Assembly: GCA_030627725.1 (NCBI GenBank)
Contig: DAOVSZ010000003.1
Coordinates: 1-28,737, forward strand
Source of the DNA: Desulfobulbaceae bacterium
Lineage (GTDB): Bacteria; Desulfobacterota; Desulfobulbia; Desulfobulbales; DAOVSZ01
Length of the DNA: 28,737 nt
Reading direction: 5' to 3'
Shown here one piece after another: positions 7,898 to 15,457 of the stretch. Made by a program: the position numbers and the translations under genes. Positions within the stretch are counted from its first letter, which is position 1, and each line of letters begins with the position of its first letter. Below the pieces are notes generated by a model. It was not told the DNA's origin. It saw only the letters and a program-made list of their open reading frames with translations, and made no database searches.

Positions 7898-8818
7898 ATG
7901 AAAATAAAATTTTGGGGGGTGCGGGGCTCTATCCCGTGCCCTGGACCAAACACGGTAAAATATGGCGGCAATACTCCCTGTATTGAACTGCGGTTCAACG
8001 ATCCGGACCGGCTTATCATTATTGATGCAGGGTCAGGCATCCGTGAGCTGGGCAATTATATGATGGCCCACGACCTTCCCAAAGGGCCCATTCAGACGGA
8101 GCTCTTCCTCACCCATACCCATTGGGACCATATCATGGGGTTCCCCTTTTTCACCCCAATCTATCTTCCGACTACAAAGCTGAAGGTTTACGGCCCGGTA
8201 ACCCACGAGGAGGACACCCTGGAAAATATAGTGGGCGGCCAGATGACATACCGGTATTTTCCTGTACGTGGCGCCGAACTTGCCGCTCAGATCGAATACA
8301 CCAATCTGAAAGAGGGCCGTTTTGATCTTGGCGACGGCATCATCCTTTACACGAAATATCTCAACCACCCGATTCTCTGCCTCGGCTACCGATTTGAATA
8401 CAAAGGAAAAATTTTCTGTACCGCTTACGACACCGAGCCGTTTCAGAACCTCTTCAGCAGCGACCAGGATGATCCCTCCTATGATGAGGCCATGGCGACT
8501 GAGGGGGCTCAGGTGGCCAAGGAACAGAATGAGCTGATTGAAAAGTTTTTTGCCGGCGTCGATCTCTTGATTCATGACACCCAGTATACCCAGGCCGAAT
8601 ACGAAAACGGAAAATTCGGCTGGGGACATTCCTCTTTTGAATATGCCTGCGCTGCGGCAAAAAGGGCCAAAGTTAAAGCCATGGCCCTTTTTCACCATGA
8701 TCCCATGCGAACAGACGCGCAGATTGAAGAACTTTGCGCAACCCATTGTTCTCCGGATGCCGACGCAACCGACACCAAGATTTTTTTTGCCCGTGACGGA
8801 ATGGAGATAGAACTCTGA
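7898..8818 (+). CDS. MBL-fold metallo-hydrolase
   Basis: A 306-aa cytosolic metallo-beta-lactamase-fold hydrolase. The ATG at 7898 is chosen over a GTG at 7892 because the protein then starts MKIKFWGVRGSIP, the usual family beginning, and AGAGAGG lies about 7 bp upstream. The metal motif HxHxDH is intact as HTHWDH (His73, His75, Asp77, His78), with IIDAGSG before it. AYDTEP, LLIHDTQYT and ALFHHDP supply likely later ligands. This family, related to cAMP phosphodiesterase-like and YycJ-like MBL proteins, is often found near signalling genes, but its substrate is generally not established. The start is directly next to the HDOD stop codon, so the pair probably works together. Confidence 0.88.
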   Translation: MKIKFWGVRGSIPCPGPNTVKYGGNTPCIELRFNDPDRLIIIDAGSGIRELGNYMMAHDLPKGPIQTELFLTHTHWDHIMGFPFFTPIYLPTTKLKVYGPVTHEEDTLENIVGGQMTYRYFPVRGAELAAQIEYTNLKEGRFDLGDGIILYTKYLNHPILCLGYRFEYKGKIFCTAYDTEPFQNLFSSDQDDPSYDEAMATEGAQVAKEQNELIEKFFAGVDLLIHDTQYTQAEYENGKFGWGHSSFEYACAAAKRAKVKAMALFHHDPMRTDAQIEELCATHCSPDADATDTKIFFARDGMEIEL

Positions 8819-8841
8819 CCCATATTTTTTCTTGACGACTT

Positions 8842-9264
8842 ATGCCCGTATATGAGATAAAAAATCCCGCCCCCCTGCCGGGAGAACCTGCCTCTTTTCC
8901 CAGAAAGATTGAACCTGTTAATGGCTCTCTTCCCGTTGCCCGCATCCGCCATATCAAGAGAAAATGGGAACGAAAAAAGGGAGGGAAACACAAGGAAAGC
9001 GAAAACAAAAGAAAAATGCCAAAGGCCGAACAGGCGGTCAGGATGCTCATCGAAAGCGCCAATCAGGACCTTGAACAACATGGCGTCAAAATCCATCTCA
9101 CTCTGCACCAGCAAGGCGAAGAATATGTTCTGGATATTTTCGACTGCTCAAACAACATCGTCTGCAACGTGATCGGCGATATTGTCATGCCACTTGAAGG
9201 CCTGCCGACACTGATCCGCAAGCTTCAGGAGGAGGCCGGAATCCTGATCGATACAATTTCATAA
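8842..9264 (+). CDS. FlaG-like domain protein with basic N-terminal region
   Basis: A 140-aa protein. The C-terminal 65 residues (about 75-140) read as a strand, a strand, then a helix ending in an amphipathic segment, with the pattern of the flagellar FlaG domain: KIHLTLHQQGEEYVLDIFD, then a proline-bearing LEGLPTLIRKLQEEAG, ending GILIDTIS. The first 60 residues are proline-rich, then strongly basic (a run of Lys/Arg near 36-58), and look disordered. The ATG at 8842 has a poor ribosome-binding site; the in-frame ATG at 9016 (MPKAEQAVRM) would give only the FlaG-like part. FlaG proteins affect flagellar filament length, but no flagellin or FliD gene is nearby, so the function is left open. 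Confidence 0.55.
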   Translation: MPVYEIKNPAPLPGEPASFPRKIEPVNGSLPVARIRHIKRKWERKKGGKHKESENKRKMPKAEQAVRMLIESANQDLEQHGVKIHLTLHQQGEEYVLDIFDCSNNIVCNVIGDIVMPLEGLPTLIRKLQEEAGILIDTIS

Positions 9265-9604
9265 ATGGGTTGCTTGACAGCAAAACATGCCTCCCAGCCC
9301 CCTCTCTGCCTCCCATCAGGCAAACTTTTTCACCGCCACCCAAAGACGAGCAGCTTGAGAAAGGTCTCTTTACTCTTTGATCAATGCCCGCTCTCATACC
9401 ACAACGTAGAGGCTCCCCCGGTCCCTCTGAAATTGTCTTAATTCTTACATATGCAGAAAAAAATTCAATAATCTCATGAAATAAAAAAATAAATTTTATC
9501 CTCTTTTTTTGTTGACCAATGTCAGAATCCATGCTAGTTAAGCATCATAAAATGAATGGGTGTTCATTCGTTTCTGTAACGAATATGCTGAATTACCGGT
9601 GAGC
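9265..9604. other. 340-bp intergenic region ahead of the dsr operon
   Basis: No gene is supported here. The upstream part is pyrimidine-rich and the last 120 bp are AT-rich, as expected for a promoter region. The only feature seen is the promoter candidate at 9512-9540. Confidence 0.6.
9512..9540 (+). promoter_or_regulatory. Candidate promoter for the RsbRD_N-dsrMKJOP operon
   Basis: TTGACC (9512-9517) and TAGTTA (9535-9540) are separated by 17 bp in an AT-rich stretch. Transcription would start near 9547, leaving about a 60-nt leader before the ATG at 9605. No other gene lies between this site and dsrP in the opposite sense, so it can plausibly drive the whole operon. Confidence 0.45.
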
Positions 9605-10141
9605 ATGATGCAACTCAAAGATCTCCTGACAGCTAAAAAAGAAATAATCCTCACAAAGTGGATTGACCTCCTTCTGGGCACCTATTCAATTGACGCCTTT
9701 CATATCTTTAAAAACCAGAAGAACCGTTTTGCCAACCCGGTTGGATTCAACGTAAAACACGGCCTGGAAGAGATTTACGATTGTATCGCCGCTGAAGGCG
9801 TCATCGAAGAAATTCCCTCAGTACTCGAAGAACTTATAAGAATTCGCGCCGTGCAGGAGTTTACAGCCGCCGACTCCATCTCTTTTATTTTTGCAATCAA
9901 AGGTCTGGTGAATACCGAATGCGGCAAAGAGGGCCTGACAGACTATCACAATGATTGGATGAATTTTGAACAGCGTGTCGATTCGATGGCATTGACGATT
10001 TTTGATTTATATATGAGCAGCAGAGAACGGCTCCACAGTATCCGTGTCAGGGAGCTTGAGTCAGGAAGACACATATTAACGGACGGCCTGAAATGCGCCT
10101 CCGCTATTATAAAACAGAACCAAAAACAAATTAACACATAG
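9605..10141 (+). CDS. RsbRD N-terminal domain-like protein, dsr-linked
   Basis: A 178-aa all-helical cytosolic protein. The reading frame extends back to a GTG at 9560, but the protein is judged to begin at the ATG-ATG pair 9605/9608 because MMQLKDLLTAKKEIILTKW is the usual start of RsbRD_N-type proteins and GGTGAG lies just upstream. Characteristic features are the early Lys-Trp (ITKW-like) helix, a central bundle with LEEIYDCI, and a long C-terminal helix ending near EQRVDSMAL. There is no STAS, kinase or DNA-binding domain. It lies 34 bp before dsrM on the same strand and is surely co-transcribed. A sensor or assembly role for the Dsr complex is inference from linkage; related domains sense signals in stressosome proteins. 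Confidence 0.75.
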   Translation: MMQLKDLLTAKKEIILTKWIDLLLGTYSIDAFHIFKNQKNRFANPVGFNVKHGLEEIYDCIAAEGVIEEIPSVLEELIRIRAVQEFTAADSISFIFAIKGLVNTECGKEGLTDYHNDWMNFEQRVDSMALTIFDLYMSSRERLHSIRVRELESGRHILTDGLKCASAIIKQNQKQINT

Positions 10142-10175
10142 CAAAGTAACTCAACATGAAGCGAGGTAACGGCAA

Positions 10176-11207
10176 ATGAAAGTTCTGTATCCCTTCGTCG
10201 CGGTTGTAGCGCTTGTTCTGATTGCATTCATCGGGGCGAGCTTGCCTGGCGGGCAGTATCTATTCGGGGTAGTATTTCCTATCCTGGCCTTTGCCATTTT
10301 TCTGGTAGGATTCATCAACCGTATTATGAACTGGGGGAAATCTCCGGTTCCCTTCAGGATCCCGACCACCTGCGGACAGGCTAATTCGCTTCCCTGGATC
10401 AAACAGAATAAATTTGATTGTCCCTCGACCGGTTTTGGGGTGATCGTGCGGATGTTTCTCGAAATTGTCCTTTTCCGGTCCCTGTTTCGGAACACCAAGG
10501 CGGAAATGCTTGACGGCCCGAAAATCGTCTACGGCGCCACAAAATGGCTCTGGCTTTTCAGCCTCCTTTTTCATTACTGTTTCTTCGTCATCGTTGTCAG
10601 GCATCTGAGGTTCTTCACCGATCCGATCCCCGGTTTTGTCCAGGCTCTGGAGTTCGGTGACGGTCTTCTTCAGGTGGGCACGCCGGTCCTTTACCAGTCC
10701 GACGTTGTTTTTGTCATCGCAATCCTCTTCCTGTTTCTGCGCAGGATACTGCTTCGACAAGTCAACTATATTTCACTGCCGGCAGACTACTTTCCTCTCT
10801 TTCTTATATTAGGTATTGCCATTACCGGCATCCTGATGCGCTACTTCATCCGGGTGGATGTTGTTGTCATTAAAGAACTTACCGCTGGCCTGGCATCGTT
10901 CTCACCAAAGGTCGGTGACATCAACCCCCTTTTCTATGCGCATCTCTTCCTGGTCTCTACATTGCTGGTTTACTTTCCATTCAGCAAGCTGATGCATCTG
11001 GGCGGCATTTTCCTCAGCCCGACTAGAAACCTGGCGAACAACAGCCGTATGGTCCGCCACGAAAACCCCTGGAACAACCCGAATATCAAACCGCATTCCT
11101 ATGCATCTTATGAAGATGAGTTCCGTGAGTTCATGGCTGGTGCGGATCTGCCGCTTGACAAACCACTCGAACCTGCGCCAGAGGAAAAAGAAGAAAAAGC
11201 TGAGTAA
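10176..11207 (+). CDS. dsrM: DsrM, membrane cytochrome b subunit of DsrMKJOP
   Basis: A 343-aa inner-membrane protein, NarI-like, that binds two haem b and exchanges electrons with the quinone pool, passing them to DsrK. Two hydrophobic segments at 1-55 precede a soluble loop (SPVPFRIPTTCGQANSLPWI) typical of DsrM. The NarI-like part then supplies four further segments with candidate haem ligands FHYC and VVRHLR (about 132-144), YAHLF (about 254) and KLMHLGG (about 273). The C-terminus is charged and cytoplasmic. GAGG lies about 9 bp upstream of the ATG at 10176. It is followed at 48 bp by dsrK. DsrM and DsrK resemble HdrED and form the cytoplasm-facing half of the complex. Confidence 0.96.
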   Translation: MKVLYPFVAVVALVLIAFIGASLPGGQYLFGVVFPILAFAIFLVGFINRIMNWGKSPVPFRIPTTCGQANSLPWIKQNKFDCPSTGFGVIVRMFLEIVLFRSLFRNTKAEMLDGPKIVYGATKWLWLFSLLFHYCFFVIVVRHLRFFTDPIPGFVQALEFGDGLLQVGTPVLYQSDVVFVIAILFLFLRRILLRQVNYISLPADYFPLFLILGIAITGILMRYFIRVDVVVIKELTAGLASFSPKVGDINPLFYAHLFLVSTLLVYFPFSKLMHLGGIFLSPTRNLANNSRMVRHENPWNNPNIKPHSYASYEDEFREFMAGADLPLDKPLEPAPEEKEEKAE

Positions 11208-11255
11208 CGAATTTCTGTAGAAGAATAAACCTACTGTTTATAAGGAATAGAAAAG

Positions 11256-12905
11256 ATGGCAGACACAAAAGTAGAACAGATGAGTGTTAATGTCGTTAAA
11301 GAACCCTCTTTGATGACCGGCGCTGTTCCCACCAAGGACTGGATGGATGTTCCGGCGGTATTTAAGCCGGGCAACTACTGCTATCCGGGCAAGCCGAGCA
11401 TCATGGAGTATCACAACAACCATACGCTGCCCGGACTCTTCGGTGAGGCCCGAGAGTTTGCTTACGAAGATGAGGATTGGAAACTTCCTGAAAACTGGAA
11501 GGAAATCATCATCAACGGCATCAAGGAACGTCTGGATAAGTTCCGTTCTTTCAAGGTGTACATGGATATCTGTGTACGCTGCGGCGCATGCGCTGATAAA
11601 TGTCATTTTTTTCTGGGAACCGGCGATCCCAAAAACATGCCGGTCCTTCGCGCTGAACTCTTGCGGTCCATCTACAGAAACGAATTCACCAAGGCTGGAA
11701 AAATGCTTGGCAGACTGGCGGGTGCACGTGAGCTGACCATTGATGTTATTAAAGAATGGTTCATGTACTTCTACCAATGTACTGAATGCCGCCGCTGTTC
11801 CGTCTTCTGTCCGTACGGTATTGACACCGCGGAAATCACCATGATGGGACGCGAACTGCTGCACCTTCTCGGCATAAATACAAACTGGATCATGGAGCCG
11901 GCTGCAAACTCAAACAGGACCGGCAACCATATGGGTCTGCAACCTCATACATTCAAGCAGAACGCCGAATTCCTTCTTGATGATATTGAGGAGGTGACCG
12001 GGGTTCGGATCAACTCCCTCAACTTCAACAGGAAGGGCGCAGAGGTCCTCTTCATCATTCCTTCCGCCGATGTTTTTGCCGAACCCGGGATCTTTACCTT
12101 TATGGGATATGTTGTTCTCTTTGACCATATCGGTCTTGATTATACGATCAGCACCTACTCCTCAGAGGGTGGCAACTTTGGTCTCTTTACCTCCAACGAG
12201 TTGATGAAAAAGCTGAACGGCAAGATGTATGCCGAGGCAAAGAGACTCGGGGTCAAATGGATACTGGGCGGCGAGTGCGGCCATATGTGGCGCGTTATCC
12301 ATCAGTACATGGACACCATGAACGGCCCGACGGATAATCTGGAAATCCCGAAATCACCGCTTACCGGCACTGTTTTTGACAACGCGGCAACAACGAAGAT
12401 GGTACATATCAGTGAGTTTACAGCTGACCTTGTCCATCACAACAAGCTGAAAATTGATAAAAGCAGAAATGACCATCGAACAGTAACATTCCATGACTCC
12501 TGCAACCCGGCACGGGCAATGGGACTGCTTGAAGAGCCGCGCACAGTCATAAATGCTGTCTGTAACAACTTCTACGACATGCCTGAAAATACGATCAGAG
12601 AAAGCACCTTCTGCTGCGGCAGCGGCACCGGTCTCAACACCGGCGAGATCATGGATATTCGTATGCGAGGAGCGTTACCGCGGGCCAATGCAGTCAAGTA
12701 TGTGAAAGAAAAACACGGCGTAAACACTCTCGCCTGTGTATGCGCGATAGACAGGGCAACACTAACCTCAATGAATGAATACTGGAATCCTGAAGTTGAA
12801 GTGGCCGGCATCTCCGAACTGGTCGGAAACGCCTTGATTATGGATGGTGAAAAAGAGAGAGAATCAGGACTTCGTTTTGAGCCTCTTGCAGGAACGGAAG
12901 GGTGA
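11256..12905 (+). CDS. dsrK: DsrK, HdrD-like iron-sulfur catalytic subunit
   Basis: A 549-aa cytoplasmic-side subunit related to HdrD, thought to reduce the DsrC trisulfide or disulfide with electrons from DsrM. It carries two 4Fe-4S motifs: Cys106-109-112-116 (CVRCGACADKC) and Cys175-178-181-185 (CTECRRCSVFC). The C-terminal part has the CCG-domain elements that bind the noncubane cluster: GGECGHMW around Cys341, HDSCNPAR with Cys416, and FCCGSGTG with Cys453-Cys454. All expected cysteines are therefore present. It is a soluble protein without a signal peptide. dsrJ starts 4 bp after its stop codon. dsrC and dsrAB, its functional partners, are not in this window. Confidence 0.96.
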   Translation: MADTKVEQMSVNVVKEPSLMTGAVPTKDWMDVPAVFKPGNYCYPGKPSIMEYHNNHTLPGLFGEAREFAYEDEDWKLPENWKEIIINGIKERLDKFRSFKVYMDICVRCGACADKCHFFLGTGDPKNMPVLRAELLRSIYRNEFTKAGKMLGRLAGARELTIDVIKEWFMYFYQCTECRRCSVFCPYGIDTAEITMMGRELLHLLGINTNWIMEPAANSNRTGNHMGLQPHTFKQNAEFLLDDIEEVTGVRINSLNFNRKGAEVLFIIPSADVFAEPGIFTFMGYVVLFDHIGLDYTISTYSSEGGNFGLFTSNELMKKLNGKMYAEAKRLGVKWILGGECGHMWRVIHQYMDTMNGPTDNLEIPKSPLTGTVFDNAATTKMVHISEFTADLVHHNKLKIDKSRNDHRTVTFHDSCNPARAMGLLEEPRTVINAVCNNFYDMPENTIRESTFCCGSGTGLNTGEIMDIRMRGALPRANAVKYVKEKHGVNTLACVCAIDRATLTSMNEYWNPEVEVAGISELVGNALIMDGEKERESGLRFEPLAGTEG

Positions 12906-12909
12906 TGCT

Positions 12910-13281
12910 ATGTATGACGGAGGAAAGATAATTCCAGGTCTGGTAATCTTTGTTGGCTTGATGACCTACCCCATCTGGTCGGGGAATGCCGGCACAACGC
13001 CTAAACCGGTAAAACCGACTGGTCACGAAAAGTGCGTCAAGCATAAGGAATTTATGCGCACAAGCCACATGGTGTTGCTGAACGAGTGGCGCGATGAAGT
13101 CGTCCGCGATGGGAACAGAGAGCAGATTCACATTGGCGATAAAGTATACGATAAAAGCCTGCAGAACGGCTGTATGCATTGTCACACCAGCAAAAAGAAA
13201 TTCTGTGATGAGTGTCACAACTATACAGCGGTGAAACCTTATTGTTGGGAGTGCCACATCCAACCTAAGGAGACGATATAA
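12910..13281 (+). CDS. dsrJ: DsrJ, periplasmic trihaem cytochrome c
   Basis: A 123-aa cytochrome with an uncleaved-looking N-terminal membrane anchor (residues 7-22). It has exactly three CxxCH sites: CMHCH (88-92), CDECH (99-103) and CWECH (112-116). Cys42 in KCVKHKEFM is the residue that in studied DsrJ proteins serves as distal ligand of the unusual His/Cys haem; His53 and Met54 follow as further ligand candidates. The ATG at 12910 is preferred over the longer open frame from 12844, which lies inside dsrK; GGAACGGAAGG precedes it. Its TAA overlaps the ATG of dsrO by one base, so the two are coupled. It is the periplasmic electron carrier of the complex. Confidence 0.94.
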   Translation: MYDGGKIIPGLVIFVGLMTYPIWSGNAGTTPKPVKPTGHEKCVKHKEFMRTSHMVLLNEWRDEVVRDGNREQIHIGDKVYDKSLQNGCMHCHTSKKKFCDECHNYTAVKPYCWECHIQPKETI

Positions 13282-14126
13282 TGGATAAAAAGAGAAGAGA
13301 TTTTTTGAAGATTGCAGGGCTTTCCGCCATTGCGGGAGTCGCAGCTCCGACTGCGCTGAACACCCTGTTCAAAGGCGAGGTCATTGCCTCTGATCACGGA
13401 GGAGGACACGGAGCGGAGCCCCAGGGTCAGGGGCATGCGAAAATCGAAGTTCCTACCGGGAAAAGGTTCGGCATGGTAATCGATGTCAACAAGTTTCATC
13501 GATACGAAGGTTTGGCGGAAAAATGCACGAACGCATGCCACTCCATCCACAATGTTCCGAAATTCACTGACCCGAAGGTCGAACTTAAGTGGATCTGGAA
13601 AGAGCCGTATGAGCATGCCTTCACCGAACACAGTCATTATAAAAAGAACGATGAGCTGCACAACATGCCCTTTATGGTCATGTGCAATCATTGTGACGCA
13701 GCTCCATGTGTCCGCGTCTGCCCCACTCAGGCAACCTTTAAAAATAAAGACGGCATGGTCCTGATGGACTTTCACCGCTGCATCGGCTGCAGGTTCTGCA
13801 TGGCGGCCTGCCCTTACGGCTCACGAAGCTTCAACTGGAGTGATCCGCGCGGTAAGGACAAGGATGGAAAACCTTTAATTGCTAAAGAAAACACCAAATT
13901 CCCAACAAGGACGCGCGGTGTTGTGGAAAAGTGTAATTTCTGCGCGGAAAGGATAGCTGTTGGACAGGAGCCGGCCTGTGTAGAGGCGTGCGGCGCGACA
14001 AAAGCAATGATCTTCGGCGATTTGAACGATGCACATTCCGAAATATCACAGGTCCTGAAAAAGCAGTACACGATTCAACGGAAACCAGCTCTCGGAACAA
14101 AACCTTCAGTATTTTATATTATATAA
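13281..14126 (+). CDS. dsrO: DsrO, Tat-exported ferredoxin-like subunit
   Basis: A 281-aa periplasmic iron-sulfur protein that wires DsrJ to DsrP. A twin-arginine signal is plain: RRDFLKIAG at 5-13 followed by a hydrophobic stretch and a likely cleavage near residue 37. Three complete cysteine quartets are visible: 136-139-144-148, 168-171-174-178 and 219-222-234-238. The first ferredoxin-like region (KCTNACHSIHNVP) has only Cys83 and Cys87. It starts within the dsrJ stop codon. The ordering and spacing to dsrP (11 bp) fit the standard operon. Assignment is secure; the cluster number is my reading of motifs, not a measurement. Confidence 0.95.
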   Translation: MDKKRRDFLKIAGLSAIAGVAAPTALNTLFKGEVIASDHGGGHGAEPQGQGHAKIEVPTGKRFGMVIDVNKFHRYEGLAEKCTNACHSIHNVPKFTDPKVELKWIWKEPYEHAFTEHSHYKKNDELHNMPFMVMCNHCDAAPCVRVCPTQATFKNKDGMVLMDFHRCIGCRFCMAACPYGSRSFNWSDPRGKDKDGKPLIAKENTKFPTRTRGVVEKCNFCAERIAVGQEPACVEACGATKAMIFGDLNDAHSEISQVLKKQYTIQRKPALGTKPSVFYII

Positions 14127-14137
14127 GGTGAGATGAG

Positions 14138-15298
14138 ATGATAGAAAAAGCGCTCAAAGGAAGTAGTTTATACTGGACATGGATTTGCGTCCTCCTCGGC
14201 ATAATGGGCATCGGCGCCTTTTGTTATGTTCAGCAGTACAATTATGGCTTAGGCTACACGGGAATGAGCCGTGATGTATCCTGGGGGCTTTATATCTCTC
14301 AGTTTACTTTTCTGGTCGGTGTGGCGGCAGGGGGTGTTATGGTTGTGCTGCCTTACTATATTCATGACTATAAAACATTCGGCCGAATCACCATTCTCGG
14401 AGAATTCCTGGCCATCGCCTCTGTTGCCATGTGCCTGATGTTCATCATGGCTGACCTTGGTCAACCGCTCAGGGCGCTCAATGTTCTCCTCCATCCGACA
14501 CTAAATTCAATGCTTTTCTGGGACATGATCGTCTTAAACGGCTATCTTGCATTGAATATTATTGTCGGTACGGTTGTCCTGCAGGCTGAATATAAGGGCA
14601 CGTCACCTCCGGCATGGTACAAACCGTTTGCCTATCTTTCCATTCCCTGGGCGATCAGCATTCATACCGTCACCGCATTTTTGTACTGCGGCCTTCCCGG
14701 AAGACATTTCTGGTTGACCGCGATCCTTGCTCCCCGATTTCTGGCATCAGCGTTTGCCGCGGGTCCGGCTCTTCTCCTCTTCATCGCCCTGATCTTAAAA
14801 CGCACCACCAAATTCGACATTGGGAAGGAAGCGCAAAACAAACTTGTAACCATTATCACTTATGCGGCAATACTCAATTTCTTCTTCCTCGGTCTTGAGT
14901 TCTTTGTTGGTTACTACAGCAATCTTCCCGGACATATGCATACTCTGGATTACCTCTTCTGGGGTCTTCATGGATACGATCAGCTTGTGCCTTTCATGAG
15001 ATTCTCACTCTTCCTGGGTGCGGTTGCGTTGGTCGTTCTTTTTACGCCGCAGTTAAAAAAGAACGACAAAACATTAGGTGTCGGTCTTGTCTGTCTCTTC
15101 TTCGCACTCTGGATCGATAAGGGACTTGGACTCGTACTCGGTGGTTTTGTACCGAATCCGCTTGAGTATGTAACCGAATATACACCATCCCTTGGCGAGA
15201 TGTGCATAACTCTTGCAGTCTGGGCAACAGGATTCCTCATCCTGACACTGCTCTATAAGATTGCCATCAGTGTCAAGCTGGAAAAAGAATTACCGTAA
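14138..15298 (+). CDS. dsrP: DsrP, NrfD-family membrane subunit
   Basis: A 386-aa integral membrane protein with about ten hydrophobic segments, of the NrfD/PsrC family that exchanges electrons with menaquinone on the periplasmic side through DsrO. It opens with a short cytoplasmic helix, then WTWICVLLGIMGIGAF, and shows the family segments RDVSWGLYISQFTFLVGVAA and DLGQPLRALNVLLHPT. The latter holds the conserved Asp/Gln/Arg region near the quinone site. No cofactors are expected in this subunit. The gene is the last of the operon: a strong rho-independent terminator starts 25 bp after its stop codon. Confidence 0.95.
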   Translation: MIEKALKGSSLYWTWICVLLGIMGIGAFCYVQQYNYGLGYTGMSRDVSWGLYISQFTFLVGVAAGGVMVVLPYYIHDYKTFGRITILGEFLAIASVAMCLMFIMADLGQPLRALNVLLHPTLNSMLFWDMIVLNGYLALNIIVGTVVLQAEYKGTSPPAWYKPFAYLSIPWAISIHTVTAFLYCGLPGRHFWLTAILAPRFLASAFAAGPALLLFIALILKRTTKFDIGKEAQNKLVTIITYAAILNFFFLGLEFFVGYYSNLPGHMHTLDYLFWGLHGYDQLVPFMRFSLFLGAVALVVLFTPQLKKNDKTLGVGLVCLFFALWIDKGLGLVLGGFVPNPLEYVTEYTPSLGEMCITLAVWATGFLILTLLYKIAISVKLEKELP

Positions 15299-15323
15299 TC
15301 TATAAGCATACATCTGAAATACA

Positions 15324-15359
15324 AACGCAAGGTCCTGATCCAGGGCCTTGCGTTTTTTT
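15324..15359 (+). terminator. Rho-independent terminator after dsrP
   Basis: AACGCAAGG (15324-15332) pairs with CCTTGCGTT (15346-15354), with further pairing CCTG/AGG inside, and a run of T follows. It closes the dsr operon and separates it from the CysK-CysRS gene. Confidence 0.92.
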
Positions 15360-15457
15360 GTTTAATAAAAACTCTTTGCTTTCAATGAAAAAATAATTAT
15401 CTATCAGTATACTGGAAATATTTATAACCTACCTTCTTCATTTTAAGGGTCCTGTTC

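Noticed and set aside
8033..8746. 237-codon minus-strand frame
   Set aside because: Shadow of the MBL-fold hydrolase gene, whose metal motif is intact on the plus strand.
12844..12909. Longer start for dsrJ
   Set aside because: These codons lie within dsrK in another frame; the ATG at 12910 has a good ribosome-binding site and gives the normal DsrJ length.
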